A DNA stretch of 64,000 nucleotides from Thiosocius sp963753845 (GTDB lineage Bacteria > Pseudomonadota > Gammaproteobacteria > Chromatiales > Chromatiaceae), in NCBI GenBank assembly GCA_963753845.1, contig CAVWEI010000017.1, forward strand, positions 248,001 to 312,000. Direction: 5' to 3'. Shown in pieces: positions 34,691 to 43,898 of the stretch; position 1 is the stretch's first letter, and every line of letters begins with the position of its first letter. The position numbers and the translations under genes were made by a program. The notes beneath the pieces were generated by a model, which was given only the letters and a program-made list of their open reading frames with translations, had not been told where the DNA came from and searched no databases.

Positions 34691-37600
34691 TTACTTGGAT
34701 AAGCCAGCGTTGTCCCAGGTGACACGGCCGTCATAGAGGGTGAATGCCATGCCGTTGACACTCCGCCCCTCGAGACCGAGGGCGCTGGCAGGTATCTCAA
34801 GCCGGACCCATTGGCCGGCGGCCGGCAACGCACCCATATACCGGCGGCTGACCGTACCGTCAGTGCCCCAGTTGATCAGGTTCTCACCCCAGTAGGCGCG
34901 CTGGTTCCAGTCGCCATCGTTCCACTGCAGCATGATTTCGCGCGGTGGGCTGGCCGGGTCGATGTAGACGTAGGTGAACAGGGTATCGCCGGCACTCACG
35001 CTCATGCGCTCGGACGCGCCCAAAAAGTAATGTTGATGCACGCGGGCGGCAAGGATGGACTGGTGCGCCTTGGCCCCGGAGTAAGGCGCGGGACCGCTCG
35101 ATACCCAGTTCCAGGTGCCACTGAGGCTGGCTCCGACGGGTGTACTGTCCTCGACCCAGACCGTGTCGGTCTGGTCTTCGTCACCACCACCGCCGCTGCC
35201 ACCGGTCACGGTAACCGATTGTGACGTGGTGGCCGTTGCCCCCTCGTTGTCGGTGACGGTTAGTCTCACCGTATAGCTGCCACTGCTGGCATAGCCATGG
35301 CTCGGGTTCGCGCTTGTGGCACTCGTGCCATCGCCAAAATCCCAGGACCAGCCCACGACACTGCCGTCAGTGTCGCTGGAGTTGTCGGCAAAGCTGCAGC
35401 TAAGCGCGTCGCAGCTTGCATTGAAAGCCGCTGCGGGTGGACTATTCGGCTGCACGCTCGCGCCGCTCACCCCGGCCCGATCCCAGGTGGCACGGCCGTC
35501 ATAAAGGGTGAATGCCATGCCATTGACGCTCCGCCCCTCGAGGCCGACGGCGCTGGCAGGTATCTCAAGCCGGACCCATTGGCCGGCGGCCGGCAACGCA
35601 CCCATATACCGGCGGCTGACCGTACCGTCAGTGCCCCAGTTGATCAGGTTCTCACCCCAGTAGGCGCGCTGGTTCCAGTCGCCATCGTTCCACTGCAGCA
35701 TGATTTCGCGCGGTGGGCTGGCCGGGTCGATGTAGACGTAGGTGAACAGGGTATCGCCGGCACTCACGCTCATGCGCTCGGACGCGCCCAAAAAGTAATG
35801 TTGATGCACGCGGGCGGCAAGGATGGACTGGTGCGCCTTGGCCCCGGAGTAAGGCGCGGGACCGCTCGATACCCAGTTCCAGGTGCCACTGAGGCTGGCT
35901 CCGACGGGTGTACTGTCCTCGACCCAGACCGTGTCGGTCTGGTCTCCGTCACCACCACCGCCGCTGCCACCGGTCACGGTAACCGATCTGTGACGTGGCG
36001 GCCGTTGCCCCCTCGTTGTCGGTGACGGTTAGTCTCACCGTGTAGCTGCCAGCTGCTGGCATAGCCATGGCTCGGGTTCGCGCTTGTGGCACTCGTGCCA
36101 TCGCCAAAATCCCAGGACCAGCCCACGACACTGCCGTCAGTGTCGCTGGAGTTGTCGGCAAAGCTGCAGCTAAGCGCGTCGCAGCTTGCATTGAAAGCCG
36201 CTGCGGGTGGACTATTCGGCTGCACGCTCGCGCCGCTCACCCCGGCCCGATCCCAGGTGGCACGGCCGTCATAAAGGGTGAATGCCATGCCATTGACGCT
36301 CCGCCCCTCGAGGCCGACGGCGCTGGCAGGTATCTCAAGCCGGACCCATTGGCCGGCGGCCGGCAACGCACCCATATACCGGCGGCTGACCGTACCGTCA
36401 GTGCCCCAGTTGATCAGGTTCTCACCCCAGTAGGCGCGCTGGTTCCAGTCGCCATCGTTCCACTGCAGCATGATTTCGCGCGGTGGGCTGGCCGGGTCGA
36501 TGTAGACGTAGGTGAACAGGGTATCGCCGGCACTCACGCTCATGCGCTCGGACGCGCCCAAAAAGTAATGTTGATGCACGCGGGCGGCAAGGATGGACTG
36601 GTGCGCCTTGGCCCCGGAGTAAGGCGCGGGACCGCTCGATACCCAGTTCCAGGTGCCACTGAGGCTGGCTCCGACGGGTGTACTGTCCTCGACCCAGACC
36701 GTGTCGGTCTGGTCTTCGTCACCACCACCGCCGCTGCCACCGGTGACGGTCACCGTCTGCGACGTGGTGGCCGTTGCGCCGTCGTTGTCGGTGACCGTCA
36801 GCGTCACGGTGTAGGTGCCCGCCGCCGCATAGCTGTGCTCGGGCTCTGCGTCGTGGCACTCGACCCGTCACCGAAACCCCAGGACCAGCCCACAACACTG
36901 CCGTCCGTGTCGCTGGAACTGTCGACGAACGAGCAGGTAAGCCCCTGGCAGGCCGAGCCGAAGTCTGCCGTCGGCGGCGTGTTGGGATCGGACGCGACGG
37001 TGCCGGAGATGAAGTACTGCCCCTGGCTCGCGTACGTCGAGTAGTTGCCGTTGCCGACGCCGGTGACCGCCAGGTAGTAGTACCCCTCCGCGACGGCCGC
37101 GGAGATACCCGCATAGGTGTCTGTGCCCGGGTCCGACTCGGCCACGATGTTTCCGCCGGCGTCGAGCAGCACCGCGCGGATGTCGAGGTTGGCGCCGCGC
37201 CGGCTGTCGCGATAGAAGGCCTGCCAGGAGGGGTTGACACGGATGTCTGCGGTTCCGGGGGAGGCGTAGAACGCGAAGTAGTCCCAGTCGCCGGCCGAGT
37301 CGATGACTCCCTTGTTGTCCGGATACAGGTTGTGCGGGTCCACTTCCGGGTCGCTAACCAGAATTTCACCGCTGCCGTTGATCGACAGCGCGGTGGCCGT
37401 CGCCGGCGTGTCGCCGTGATCGTCCTGGGCCAGGAACAGCGCGTTGGTGATGACGGCAATGTCGTCCTGTGTGTTGTTGGCGCCGGCGTATTCGCCCTTG
37501 CTCCATTGGGTCACATTCCGGCTGTAGCTGTTGCCCATGATGGGCGCCCACGAGGTCGCTCCGCTGCCGTGACCGGCGTAGTAGGTGACGCTGCTGGTGC

Positions 37601-38486
37601 CGTCATGGGACAGGCCCAGGTTGTGACCGAACTCGTGTGCGCTGGCCTCTGCGATATAGGTCGCGTTCTTCGCCAGATTGTCGTAGTACACGAGGGCCGG
37701 GGAGTAACGGCTGGCGTAATCGGAGCGCCCCCATACACCGATGTAGGCGACACCCCCCGCGGTGTCGTAGGGCATCGGCTGCCCGTTGGTCTGACGCTTG
37801 GAAGTGATCAGCACGCGCCCCGCATAGGGGCCGAAGTTTGCCGGTTCCTCCGTGGTCACGTCGATGTCGAAGGGTGCGAAGTCCTCGGCGACACGGTGCC
37901 AGATCTCGGCGATCGCGGCGCGTTCGGCCGCGCTGAAATTGGCGGGATTGCCGTCCAGATCGAACGCCTCGGCATAATAGGTGCCGCTTCCCCAGGCCGT
38001 GCCGGAGAAGCTGTGGCCGTCGAAGTCCAGGAAGACGACATTCTGGGCACTGGGACGACTGTGCAGCACAAAGGCGTCGTCCGCCGAAGAAGCCGCCGCG
38101 GACGGGTCCGCTGGGTCGGCTGCCGGAGCCAATGCTCCGTCGACCGGCAGGCCCTCCTCCTCGCACGGCAGGTCTTCGCAAAGCACGGGCGCCGGGTCGA
38201 CGTAGAGCAACGCGCCCTCTTCGTCGACCTCCATTTCCTCAAGGTCTTTCTGCGGGAAATCGAACCGGTGCAGCCACTCCATGGTGTGCTGACGCTTGGT
38301 CCAGGGCAGCGACTCGATCCTCTCGCGCATGCGACCGCGCGGCAGATCACCGATCGTGAATGGGTGGCCTTTGCCGAACATCTCCGGCTTGCCGTTGCCT
38401 CGGTTGTTTCCGGGCGCGGCCACGAGGCCCGTGCCGGTTACGAAGGTTGCGGCAACGAGCGCCACGGCCAAAAATCGGCGAATCAT
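34691..38486 (-). CDS. Secreted zinc metalloprotease with PKD domains and tandem beta domains, frames broken
   Basis: A large exported metalloprotease of the metzincin clan. From the ATG at 38484-38486 (gggggag five bases upstream) it begins with a signal peptide MIRRFLAVALVAATFVTG and a pro-region (PEMFGKGHPFTIGDLPRGRM). The active site HEFGHNLGLSHDG starts at residue 284 (HExxHxxGxxH). A C-terminal pre-peptidase-like domain follows (ANLDIRAVLLDAGGNIVA). PKD domains (PPTADFGSACQ; SFADNSSDTDGSVVGWSWDF) alternate with three copies of a ~140-residue beta domain containing GTWNWVSSGPAPYSGAKAHQ. Three single-base indels interrupt the frame: one base missing near 36839, one extra near 36052, one extra near 35988. 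Corrected length is about 1265 residues. Substrate unknown; the paralogue lies at 38904-41316. Confidence 0.85.
34694..36770 (-). repeat. Tandem ~768-base repeat inside the metalloprotease gene
   Basis: Three tandem units encode a ~140-residue beta domain. Units A (about 34694-35461) and B (about 35462-36231) also contain a PKD domain; the third (about 36232-36770) covers only the beta domain. Landmarks recur at 35043, 35811 and 36581, spacings of 768 and 770. Units B and C are identical over several hundred bases by eye; A differs mainly in the first ~90 bases. The extra two bases in B are the frame-breaking insertions. Near-identity means recent expansion or homogenisation, and also a risk of misassembly. 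Confidence 0.85.
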
Positions 38487-38616
38487 CTGCTCCCCCATTG
38501 GGCGATTTTTTTCAGTTATGCAGGTCCGAAACCCCGGAACCAAGGACATTCGGCTGGAAGCGCGAAGAGCCCGGCGCAGCCCGGTGACCTGCACGGGCCC
38601 CACAGACGGACCCTTC

Positions 38617-38678
38617 GGTCACCCACGTATGGCGGCCATCTTCCCAGAAGATTTAGCCATGCCCGCCGGGGGATGACC
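38617..38678 (-). promoter_or_regulatory. Structured leader element upstream of the first metalloprotease
   Basis: About 130-190 bases before the protease start, three nested inverted repeats occur: ggtca/tgacc (38617-38621 with 38674-38678), ggcgg/ccgcc (38631-38635 with 38663-38667) and atcttc/gaagat (38638-38643 with 38647-38652). A related sequence with the shared core gatttag precedes the paralogous gene at 41420-41490. This may be a cis-regulatory RNA or a conserved promoter region. I match it to no known riboswitch. Confidence 0.35.
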
Positions 38679-38803
38679 CGAAACGTGAAGTCAGTCAAAA
38701 CGCCGAAGCGAACCCCTTGAAAAAAGGTGCGGGCGCTGCTTGCAACTGCCGCGTAGCCAGGAGGCCAGGGGCGCATCGCTTCTGAGTCGGCGATGGCGTG
38801 ATC

Positions 38804-38816
38804 AGGGTCTGACCCC
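38804..38816 (+). repeat. REP-like motif, gggtctgacccc variant
   Basis: Reads agggtctgacccc on the plus strand, the reverse complement of the ggggtcagacccc motif (one mismatch) also found at 42357, 42535 and 56616. It lies a few bases from the double-hairpin repeat. Confidence 0.5.
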
Positions 38817-38823
38817 GTTTACG

Positions 38824-38898
38824 TGCGATCTGGGACTGCAGGTATCGTAGGGCCGGCTGTGCCGGCCGATCATCCGTCAGGCGCAGCCTGACCTACGA
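38824..38898 (-). repeat. Dispersed double-hairpin repeat, copy 2
   Basis: Inverted copy of the repeat at 7436-7509, two mismatches over about 72 bases. It sits directly after the end of the second metalloprotease gene (read on the minus strand), so its hairpins could also work as a transcript end. It contains ggccggc-tgt-gccggcc and gtcagg-cgcag-cctgac. Confidence 0.8.
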
Positions 38899-38903
38899 AT
38901 GTT

Positions 38904-41316
38904 TCAGCTTGTCGGGATCAGGCCCACCGGCAACGCCGGGGTCGCGCCATCCATGCGCGACACCCTTTTATCGCCGGTCCCGCGTCTCCCTGCTATTTCT
39001 TCCGCCCGTTGCCCTTCGTGGTGGTACGGAATTGCCGCCACCCTTTGTATTTTGCCGGTGACGTCGACCGTGATCGATTGGCTGGCTTTATTGCCGGCCG
39101 CATCGAAGGCCTCGAAGCGGACCGTGTGGCCGCCGGTGCTGACCTTCCGCAGGTTCCAGTTGCAGGAGGCGCTGGATGTCCCGGTGCAACGCAGTTGACC
39201 ATCGGTATAGACATCCAGTCGAACGACGCCGCGGTTGTCGTCGGCCTGCGCCGAGAGTGTCACGCTGCCACTGACGACGCTGCCATCGGCCGGGCTGAAC
39301 CCGGTAATCACCGGCGCCTCTGTGTCGGCCGGTGGCGCGGTCACGGTCACGCTGCGCGTGGTGCTGGCGCTGGCGCCGTCGTCGTCGGTCACGGTCAGCG
39401 TGACCGCGTAGGTGCCCGCGGCGGCATAGCTGTGAGCCGGGCTGCGCGTGCTCGCGCCGACCCCGTCGCCGAAGTCCCAGGCCCAGCCGACCACCGTGCC
39501 GTCGCTGTCACTGGAGCTGTCGCTGAAGCTGCAGCCCAGGTCGGTGCAGGAGAATCCGAAGCCGGCCGTGGGTGCGGTATTGGGCGCGCTGGCGGTCACT
39601 GTTCTGGCTCACCGTGTCGGTCAGGCCGCTGTCGTCGGTGACCGTCAGGGTCACGCTGTAGCTGCCACCGGCGGCATAGCTGTGGCTGGGGTTCCGCGCG
39701 GTCGAGCCGCTGCCGTCCCCGAAGTCCCAGGCCCAGGCGATGATGCCGCCGTCGCTGTCACTCGAGGCGTCGCTGAAGCTGCAGCCGAGGTCCATGCAGC
39801 CGAAATTGAACCCTGCCTGCGGCGGCACTTCGATCACTTCGCCGCCGGGCGGTATGCTGCCTGCGATGAAGTACTGTCCCTGGCTCGCGTACGCGGAGTA
39901 GTTGCCGTTGCCCACGCCGCTCACCTCGACGTAGTAAACGCCCGCCGGCACATTGGCTGAAACGGTCGAATAGGTGTCCGAGGTCGGATCCGAGGTCGCA
40001 ACGGTCTGGCCATTCGCGTCGAGCAGGCGCACCTGGACGTCCAGGTTCGCGCCGCGCTTGCCGGTCCGGTAGAAGGCGTCCCAGGCCGGGTTCACGGTCA
40101 GGTTCACCTGTCCGCTGCCGGCACTGAACCAGAACACGTCCGAGTCCTGGACGTCGTCGATCACGCCCTTGTTCTCGGGGAATATGTTGTTCGGGTCGAG
40201 TTCCGGGTTGCTCACCAGCACCTGGCCGTCGGTATTGACGGCCAGCGGTGTCGCGCTGCCCAGGCCATCGCCGTGGTCGTCTCCGGCCCAGTCGAGGCCC
40301 GACGCAATGACCGCGAGATCGTCCTGGGTGTTGTTGGCACCCGAGTACTCGCCTTTGCTCCACTGGGTGACGTTGTTGTAGTAGCTGTTGCCCATGATGG
40401 GCGCCCAGGACGTGTAACCGCTGCCGTGGCCGGCGTAATACGTGGTGCTGCCATTGCCGTCGTGCGAGAGGCCGAGGTTGTGGCCGAACTCGTGGGCGCT
40501 GGCCTCGGCGATGTAGGTCGTGCCCCTGGACAGATTGTCGTAATAGACCAGGGCCGGCGAATACCGGGTCGGGTAGTCGCTGCGCCCCCAGACCCCGATA
40601 TAGGCCACGCCGCCGGCGGTTTGATAGGGCATCGCCGTGCCGTAGGCATCGGTCCTGGAGGTGATCAGCACCCGCCCGGTGTAGCCGTCGAAGACGACCG
40701 GCTCCTCGGTGGTCACGTCGATGTCGAAGGGTGCGAAGTCCTCGGCGACGCGGTGCCAGATCTCGGCGATCGCGGCGCGCTCGGCGGCGCTGAAGGTCGA
40801 GGGGTCGCCGTCGAGGTCGAAGGGTTTGGCATAAAGCGGATCGGTCGAGCTGTTCCAGGCGGTGCCGCTGATCACGTGCCCGTCGAAGTCGAGGTAGACC
40901 ACGTTGGCTGCGTCGATGCGGCTGTGCAGGGTGAATGCATTGTCGGCGGCGTTGGCGGCCGGCTCGGTCGCGGGGGCATCGGTACCCGGCCCCTCCTCCT
41001 CGCCGGACGCGGGGGCCGGCGGGACCGGGTCCGCGTAGAAGACGCCACCCTCGTCGTCGATCTGCAGCGCATCCAGGTCGGCCTCCGGGAAGTCGAAACG
41101 GTGCAGCCAGTCCAGCGCCCGCTCGCGTGCCGGCACGGGCAGCGCATCGAGCCTGTCCCGGGTGCGCCCGGGCGGCAGGTCCCCGGTGTCGAAGGGATGC
41201 CCCTTGCCGAACATCGGTGGCTGGCCGACGGCGTGGTCGGGCGGTTGTGCCACGGCGGTGCCGATCGCGGCGGACAGGACGGTGGCAATCAGGACGGGCG
41301 GAAGGTGTCGGTGCAT
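38904..41316 (-). CDS. Second secreted zinc metalloprotease with PKD domains, frame broken once
   Basis: Paralogue of the gene at 34691. The ATG at 41314-41316 gives a signal peptide (PPVLIATVLSAAIGTAVA), a pro-region PPMFGKGHPFDTGDLPPGR and the active site ASAHEFGHNLGLSHDGNGS with the first His at residue 274. A pre-peptidase-like domain (GANLDVQVRLLDANGQTVA) and a PKD domain (SFSDASSDSDGGIIAWAWDF) follow. The frame then breaks at about 39602: one extra base converts TVSQTVTASAP into a wrong frame. Beyond it come a second PKD domain and an Ig-like domain (APVITGFSPADGSVVSGSV). It lacks the tandem beta domains of its paralogue. Corrected length is about 803 residues. The final ~45 residues are basic and poorly conserved, so the true end may differ. 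Confidence 0.85.
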
Positions 41317-41419
41317 GGTCTACCCCAATATCGTTGCTGGCTGGTGCTACGGGCGGGACAGCGAGCGCCCCGCCGGGCTGCCGTTGTGAGCGGCGGCGGT
41401 GCCGAAATGTTGAGGGGGT

Positions 41420-41490
41420 TTGGGGGTTGACCGGGGCAAAGTGTGACCGGGTTCCGGCGGTCAGGATTTAGGTTACTGCCGTTGAGGGAT
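41420..41490 (-). promoter_or_regulatory. Leader element upstream of the second metalloprotease
   Basis: This stretch, 100-170 bases upstream of the start, shares an ordered set of short blocks with the element at 38617-38678: gtgacc/gtcacc, ggcgg, agga(t)ttag, gccg and gggatg. A cggc/gccg stem encloses gatttag in both. Because the two genes are paralogues, shared ancestry alone could explain it. Confidence 0.3.
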
Positions 41491-41570
41491 GTAGGGCTGG
41501 ATGGCAGCGGTTATGCGTGCGTTGGGGCCTTGTCCTGGCTCCCGCGCTATTCGGTCTGTTTGGATGAAAA

Positions 41571-41598
41571 GCAAACGGCACCCGAAGGTGCCGTTTGC
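41571..41598 (-). terminator. Rho-independent terminator of the PEP-CTERM remnant
   Basis: A perfect 12-base stem (gcaaacggcacc at 41571-41582 and ggtgccgtttgc at 41587-41598) with a four-base loop, followed in minus-strand direction by TTTT. It stands 22 bases after the stop codon of the PEP-CTERM fragment, so it is its natural terminator. Confidence 0.8.
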
Positions 41599-41620
41599 TA
41601 TCAGTCAATGTCGACGGGGA

Positions 41621-41734
41621 TCAGGCGCGTGACTTGCGCTTCATGCTCCAGCCGAGCATCAGGCCGCCGAGGCCGAAGAGGGCCAGCGGGGCGGGGACTG
41701 GCACACTGGGGTCGGGCCGGGGCCGGGGCCAGGG
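41621..41734 (-). pseudogene. C-terminal PEP-CTERM sorting signal of a lost gene
   Basis: The minus strand reads PSVPVPAPLALFGLGGLMLG then WSMKRKSRA and a TGA stop at 41621-41623. This is a textbook exosortase-type C-terminal signal: a VPxPA-like motif, a hydrophobic helix and a basic tail. The frame closes at a TAG (41735-41737) just upstream and no protein precedes it. A good terminator follows, so a real PEP-CTERM gene once ended here. It is the only such signal I found in the window. Exosortase itself is not in the window. Confidence 0.75.
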
Positions 41735-42356
41735 CTAGTACCGCATCGGTCTGAAATGCAGCTCGCGTGCCAGTCAGGCATGCCGGCTCGTGTGCTGACC
41801 ACGCAATCACGTCACTGCGCCGCAGTCGTCGAGTCAATCAGTCCGAGTATGCCGTGAAGAGATCGCCGAATGCGCCGCTACGCCAAGTGTCGTGAAGCTC
41901 CACCAAGACCGACGTCGATAATGCCACTGTAGTCGATGCCGCGATCGTAGTCGTTCGCAGGTACGTTCGCAGTTGCAGCCCATGTCCGTTACTGAGTCAG
42001 CATTCCCGAATCGCTATGCCCGTAGGCGTCATGACTGCTGGGATGACTCGCATATAGTCAAGCGTCCAGAGTCGCGGATCGCGTACTGGTTGTCGATAGC
42101 GCGTTGCCAGATCGAGCGATCCGGTACAGCCGACCGTTATCGGTTATACCGAGCTCGACAGTACTCGTGAGCTTACCTGGTCGGCGTTCGTGCTGAGTCG
42201 ACGTGACTTGTCACGTTAATATCCAGCTCGATGTCGGTAGCTCGTCGAACTGAACAGTGTGGCGTTCCAGAACCGCCGACGTGCGCATTGTGTAGCAAGT
42301 CGTCGGCATACGCGTTGCTAGCGGACCAGAAGCAGCGATAGCGATCAGCGAAAATT

Positions 42357-42369
42357 GGGGTCAGACCCC
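42357..42369. repeat. REP-like motif ggggtcagacccc
   Basis: An exact copy of a palindromic 13-mer also present at 42535-42547 and 56616-56628. It differs from the RAYT-flanking motif (ggggacagaccacg) at a few positions and may be a second class of the same repeat family. Confidence 0.6.
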
Positions 42370-42534
42370 GTTTGAAATTGCGAATATTCATTTTGTGTGT
42401 TTCCCGGCTAATTATTTAGTTATTCCGCCGCATTCCCGAGCGGATTTGTTCGCCCTTAACCAAGCACCTTTCGTGCCAAACATCGCCCGTCGGGGGCAGA
42501 CCCCACCGGATCAGCCAATGAAAAGCGGGAAAAC

Positions 42535-42547
42535 GGGGTCAGACCCC
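42535..42547. repeat. REP-like motif ggggtcagacccc
   Basis: Second exact copy within 180 bases, in a gene-free stretch, preceded by aaac as are several other copies (aaacggggtc, aaacggggac). Confidence 0.6.
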
Positions 42548-42908
42548 GAATCTGCGCGGTGACAATCACCACCCGAGCCGCAAATATCTGCCAATTGTAA
42601 AATTTCCTGTCGTTCGCACATGCGCCGCACGCCTCCGACGCGCGTCAATCAGGATCCCTGTTCCTGGCGGTTGGTCCACTTGGGAATATTTTCCAATTAA
42701 ATCAATAGCTAGCGTGGATCTTCCCCGGGCCTGCCAAAGGCAGACACCGGCGTTGCCGAAAATACCCGTTTGTCGCGACAAGATCTCGTCGTTCGTGACA
42801 GAATGACTCCAAGATATTGATTTATATGGATTGTATCGACTCATGGCGGCTGTAAAAGAGAACTGTCAGTTACGGGCACGGGGGTCACGACGCGACGACG
42901 CGGAAAAC

Positions 42909-42926
42909 GGGGACAGACCACGTTTT
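42909..42926. repeat. REP-like motif at the 3' end of the RAYT gene
   Basis: Reads ggggacagaccacgtttt on the plus strand. It touches the RAYT stop codon (TAA at 42925-42927), so the gene ends inside the motif. The inverted partner lies at 43778-43791, on the other side of the gene. Confidence 0.75.
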
Positions 42927-43638
42927 ACGTCGGCTCATCCGCTGCATCCTGCGGCCGCCTTCTCGGTCTGCCGGCACGACCGGGGCGTACACGCCGACCC
43001 AGCGCGGTGGTGATCTGCTCCTTGAAACGGTCATTGCCAAGCGCAAAGTTGCCGTTCGTCGCCTGCCGGATCTGGTCGATCAATCCGGGATCCAGCTGAT
43101 TCCGAAACAGCTGTCGGTATGCCGCGCGGCGGCCGGGTTCGTCGGATGCCAATGCGAGATATTGAGGATGCGGCGCCAGCCATAGCGGGCCACCACCCTG
43201 GGCATTGGAGGCGTAGCTGGACCACGGATACTCTGCCGGGTGCTCCACCATCCCTGCACGCACGGGGTTCATTTCGATGTACCGGTAGCAGGCCAGCACG
43301 TAGCCCTCGTCCTGGGCGATGCAGGAGCGGTACCGTCCCTCCCACAGGGTCCCGCTGCGTCGGTAGCTGCGGTTGACGTACTGCACGTAGCGCTGCCCCA
43401 GCCGCTTCATGAGCCGGCCGGCGCTGTCGGCATCGGCCGGGGTCAGCAGCAGGTGGACATGGTTGGTCATCAGCACATAGGCGTGGATCGCGCATCCGCT
43501 GTCCTGCGCATACTGCGCGAGCCATTCGAGGTAGAGCCGGTGGTCATCGGCACTGAAGAAACAGGCCTGACGGTTGTTGCCGCGCTGAATGATATGCAGG
43601 GGCACGCCGGCAACGGCGATGCGTGGGCGACGGGGCAT
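42925..43638 (-). CDS. REP-associated tyrosine transposase (RAYT)
   Basis: A 237-residue HUH-type transposase related to IS200 TnpA. The start is taken at the ATG at 43636-43638 (aagga eight bases upstream): MPRRPRIAVAGVPLHIIQRG. The HUH histidines are in MTNHVHLLLTP (His60 and His62), the conserved WEGRYRSCIAQDEGYVLACY carries the candidate catalytic tyrosine, and YIEMNPVRAGMV is the family hallmark. RAYTs are domesticated transposases that mobilise short palindromes (REPs). Here both flanks bear copies of a REP-like motif, and other copies are scattered through the window. The last ~30 residues are arginine- and proline-rich. Confidence 0.93.
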   Translation of the reverse strand: MPRRPRIAVAGVPLHIIQRGNNRQACFFSADDHRLYLEWLAQYAQDSGCAIHAYVLMTNHVHLLLTPADADSAGRLMKRLGQRYVQYVNRSYRRSGTLWEGRYRSCIAQDEGYVLACYRYIEMNPVRAGMVEHPAEYPWSSYASNAQGGGPLWLAPHPQYLALASDEPGRRAAYRQLFRNQLDPGLIDQIRQATNGNFALGNDRFKEQITTALGRRVRPGRAGRPRRRPQDAADEPT

Positions 43639-43777
43639 GGTGATCATCCTTGATCGATTTAAGGTGCACTCCGGCAGAGGGTATCAGCGGCGGCCTTTGT
43701 TGTGTATCGCGGTGTCGTGCCGGACGGTCAAGCGGCGCTGCGTACTGCCATTTGCTGATGCGGTGAGTGACCGAAAC

Positions 43778-43791
43778 CGTGGTCTGTCCCC
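43778..43791. repeat. REP-like motif upstream of the RAYT gene
   Basis: Reads cgtggtctgtcccc, the exact reverse complement of the motif at 42909-42922. The pair frames the RAYT gene as inverted repeats about 870 bases apart, as expected for a RAYT-REP locus. Confidence 0.75.
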
Positions 43792-43898
43792 GTTTTTCCT
43801 CGCGGCAATACTGCCGTTAAACCGGTCAAAGCACTGGACGATGGTAACGAAACAGGTCATTTTCCATTGCGTACAGCAAACCTGATTTAAAACAATTC

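Larger units (their letters stand above)
41738..42908. other. Long stretch without recognisable genes; two REP-like motifs
   Basis: About 1.17 kb with no convincing coding frame on either strand. It is more balanced in base content than the flanks and rich in short cg-containing words. Possible remains of the PEP-CTERM gene body would lie on the minus strand up to about 42391, where MNIRNFKRGLTPI begins and a signal-peptide-like FSLIAIAASGPLA occurs one frame over. Many stops break any longer reading. Motif copies ggggtcagacccc are at 42357-42369 and 42535-42547, with a degenerate one near 42492. Confidence 0.5.

Noticed and set aside
34694..36770. CRISPR-like or VNTR array
   Set aside because: Units are ~768 bases and code for protein domains; there are no short direct repeats with unique spacers anywhere in the window.
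34811..37044. Long plus-strand open frames opposite the metalloprotease repeats
   Set aside because: They repeat with the same 768-base period as the real gene on the other strand and encode no recognisable protein; they are shadows of GC-rich coding DNA.
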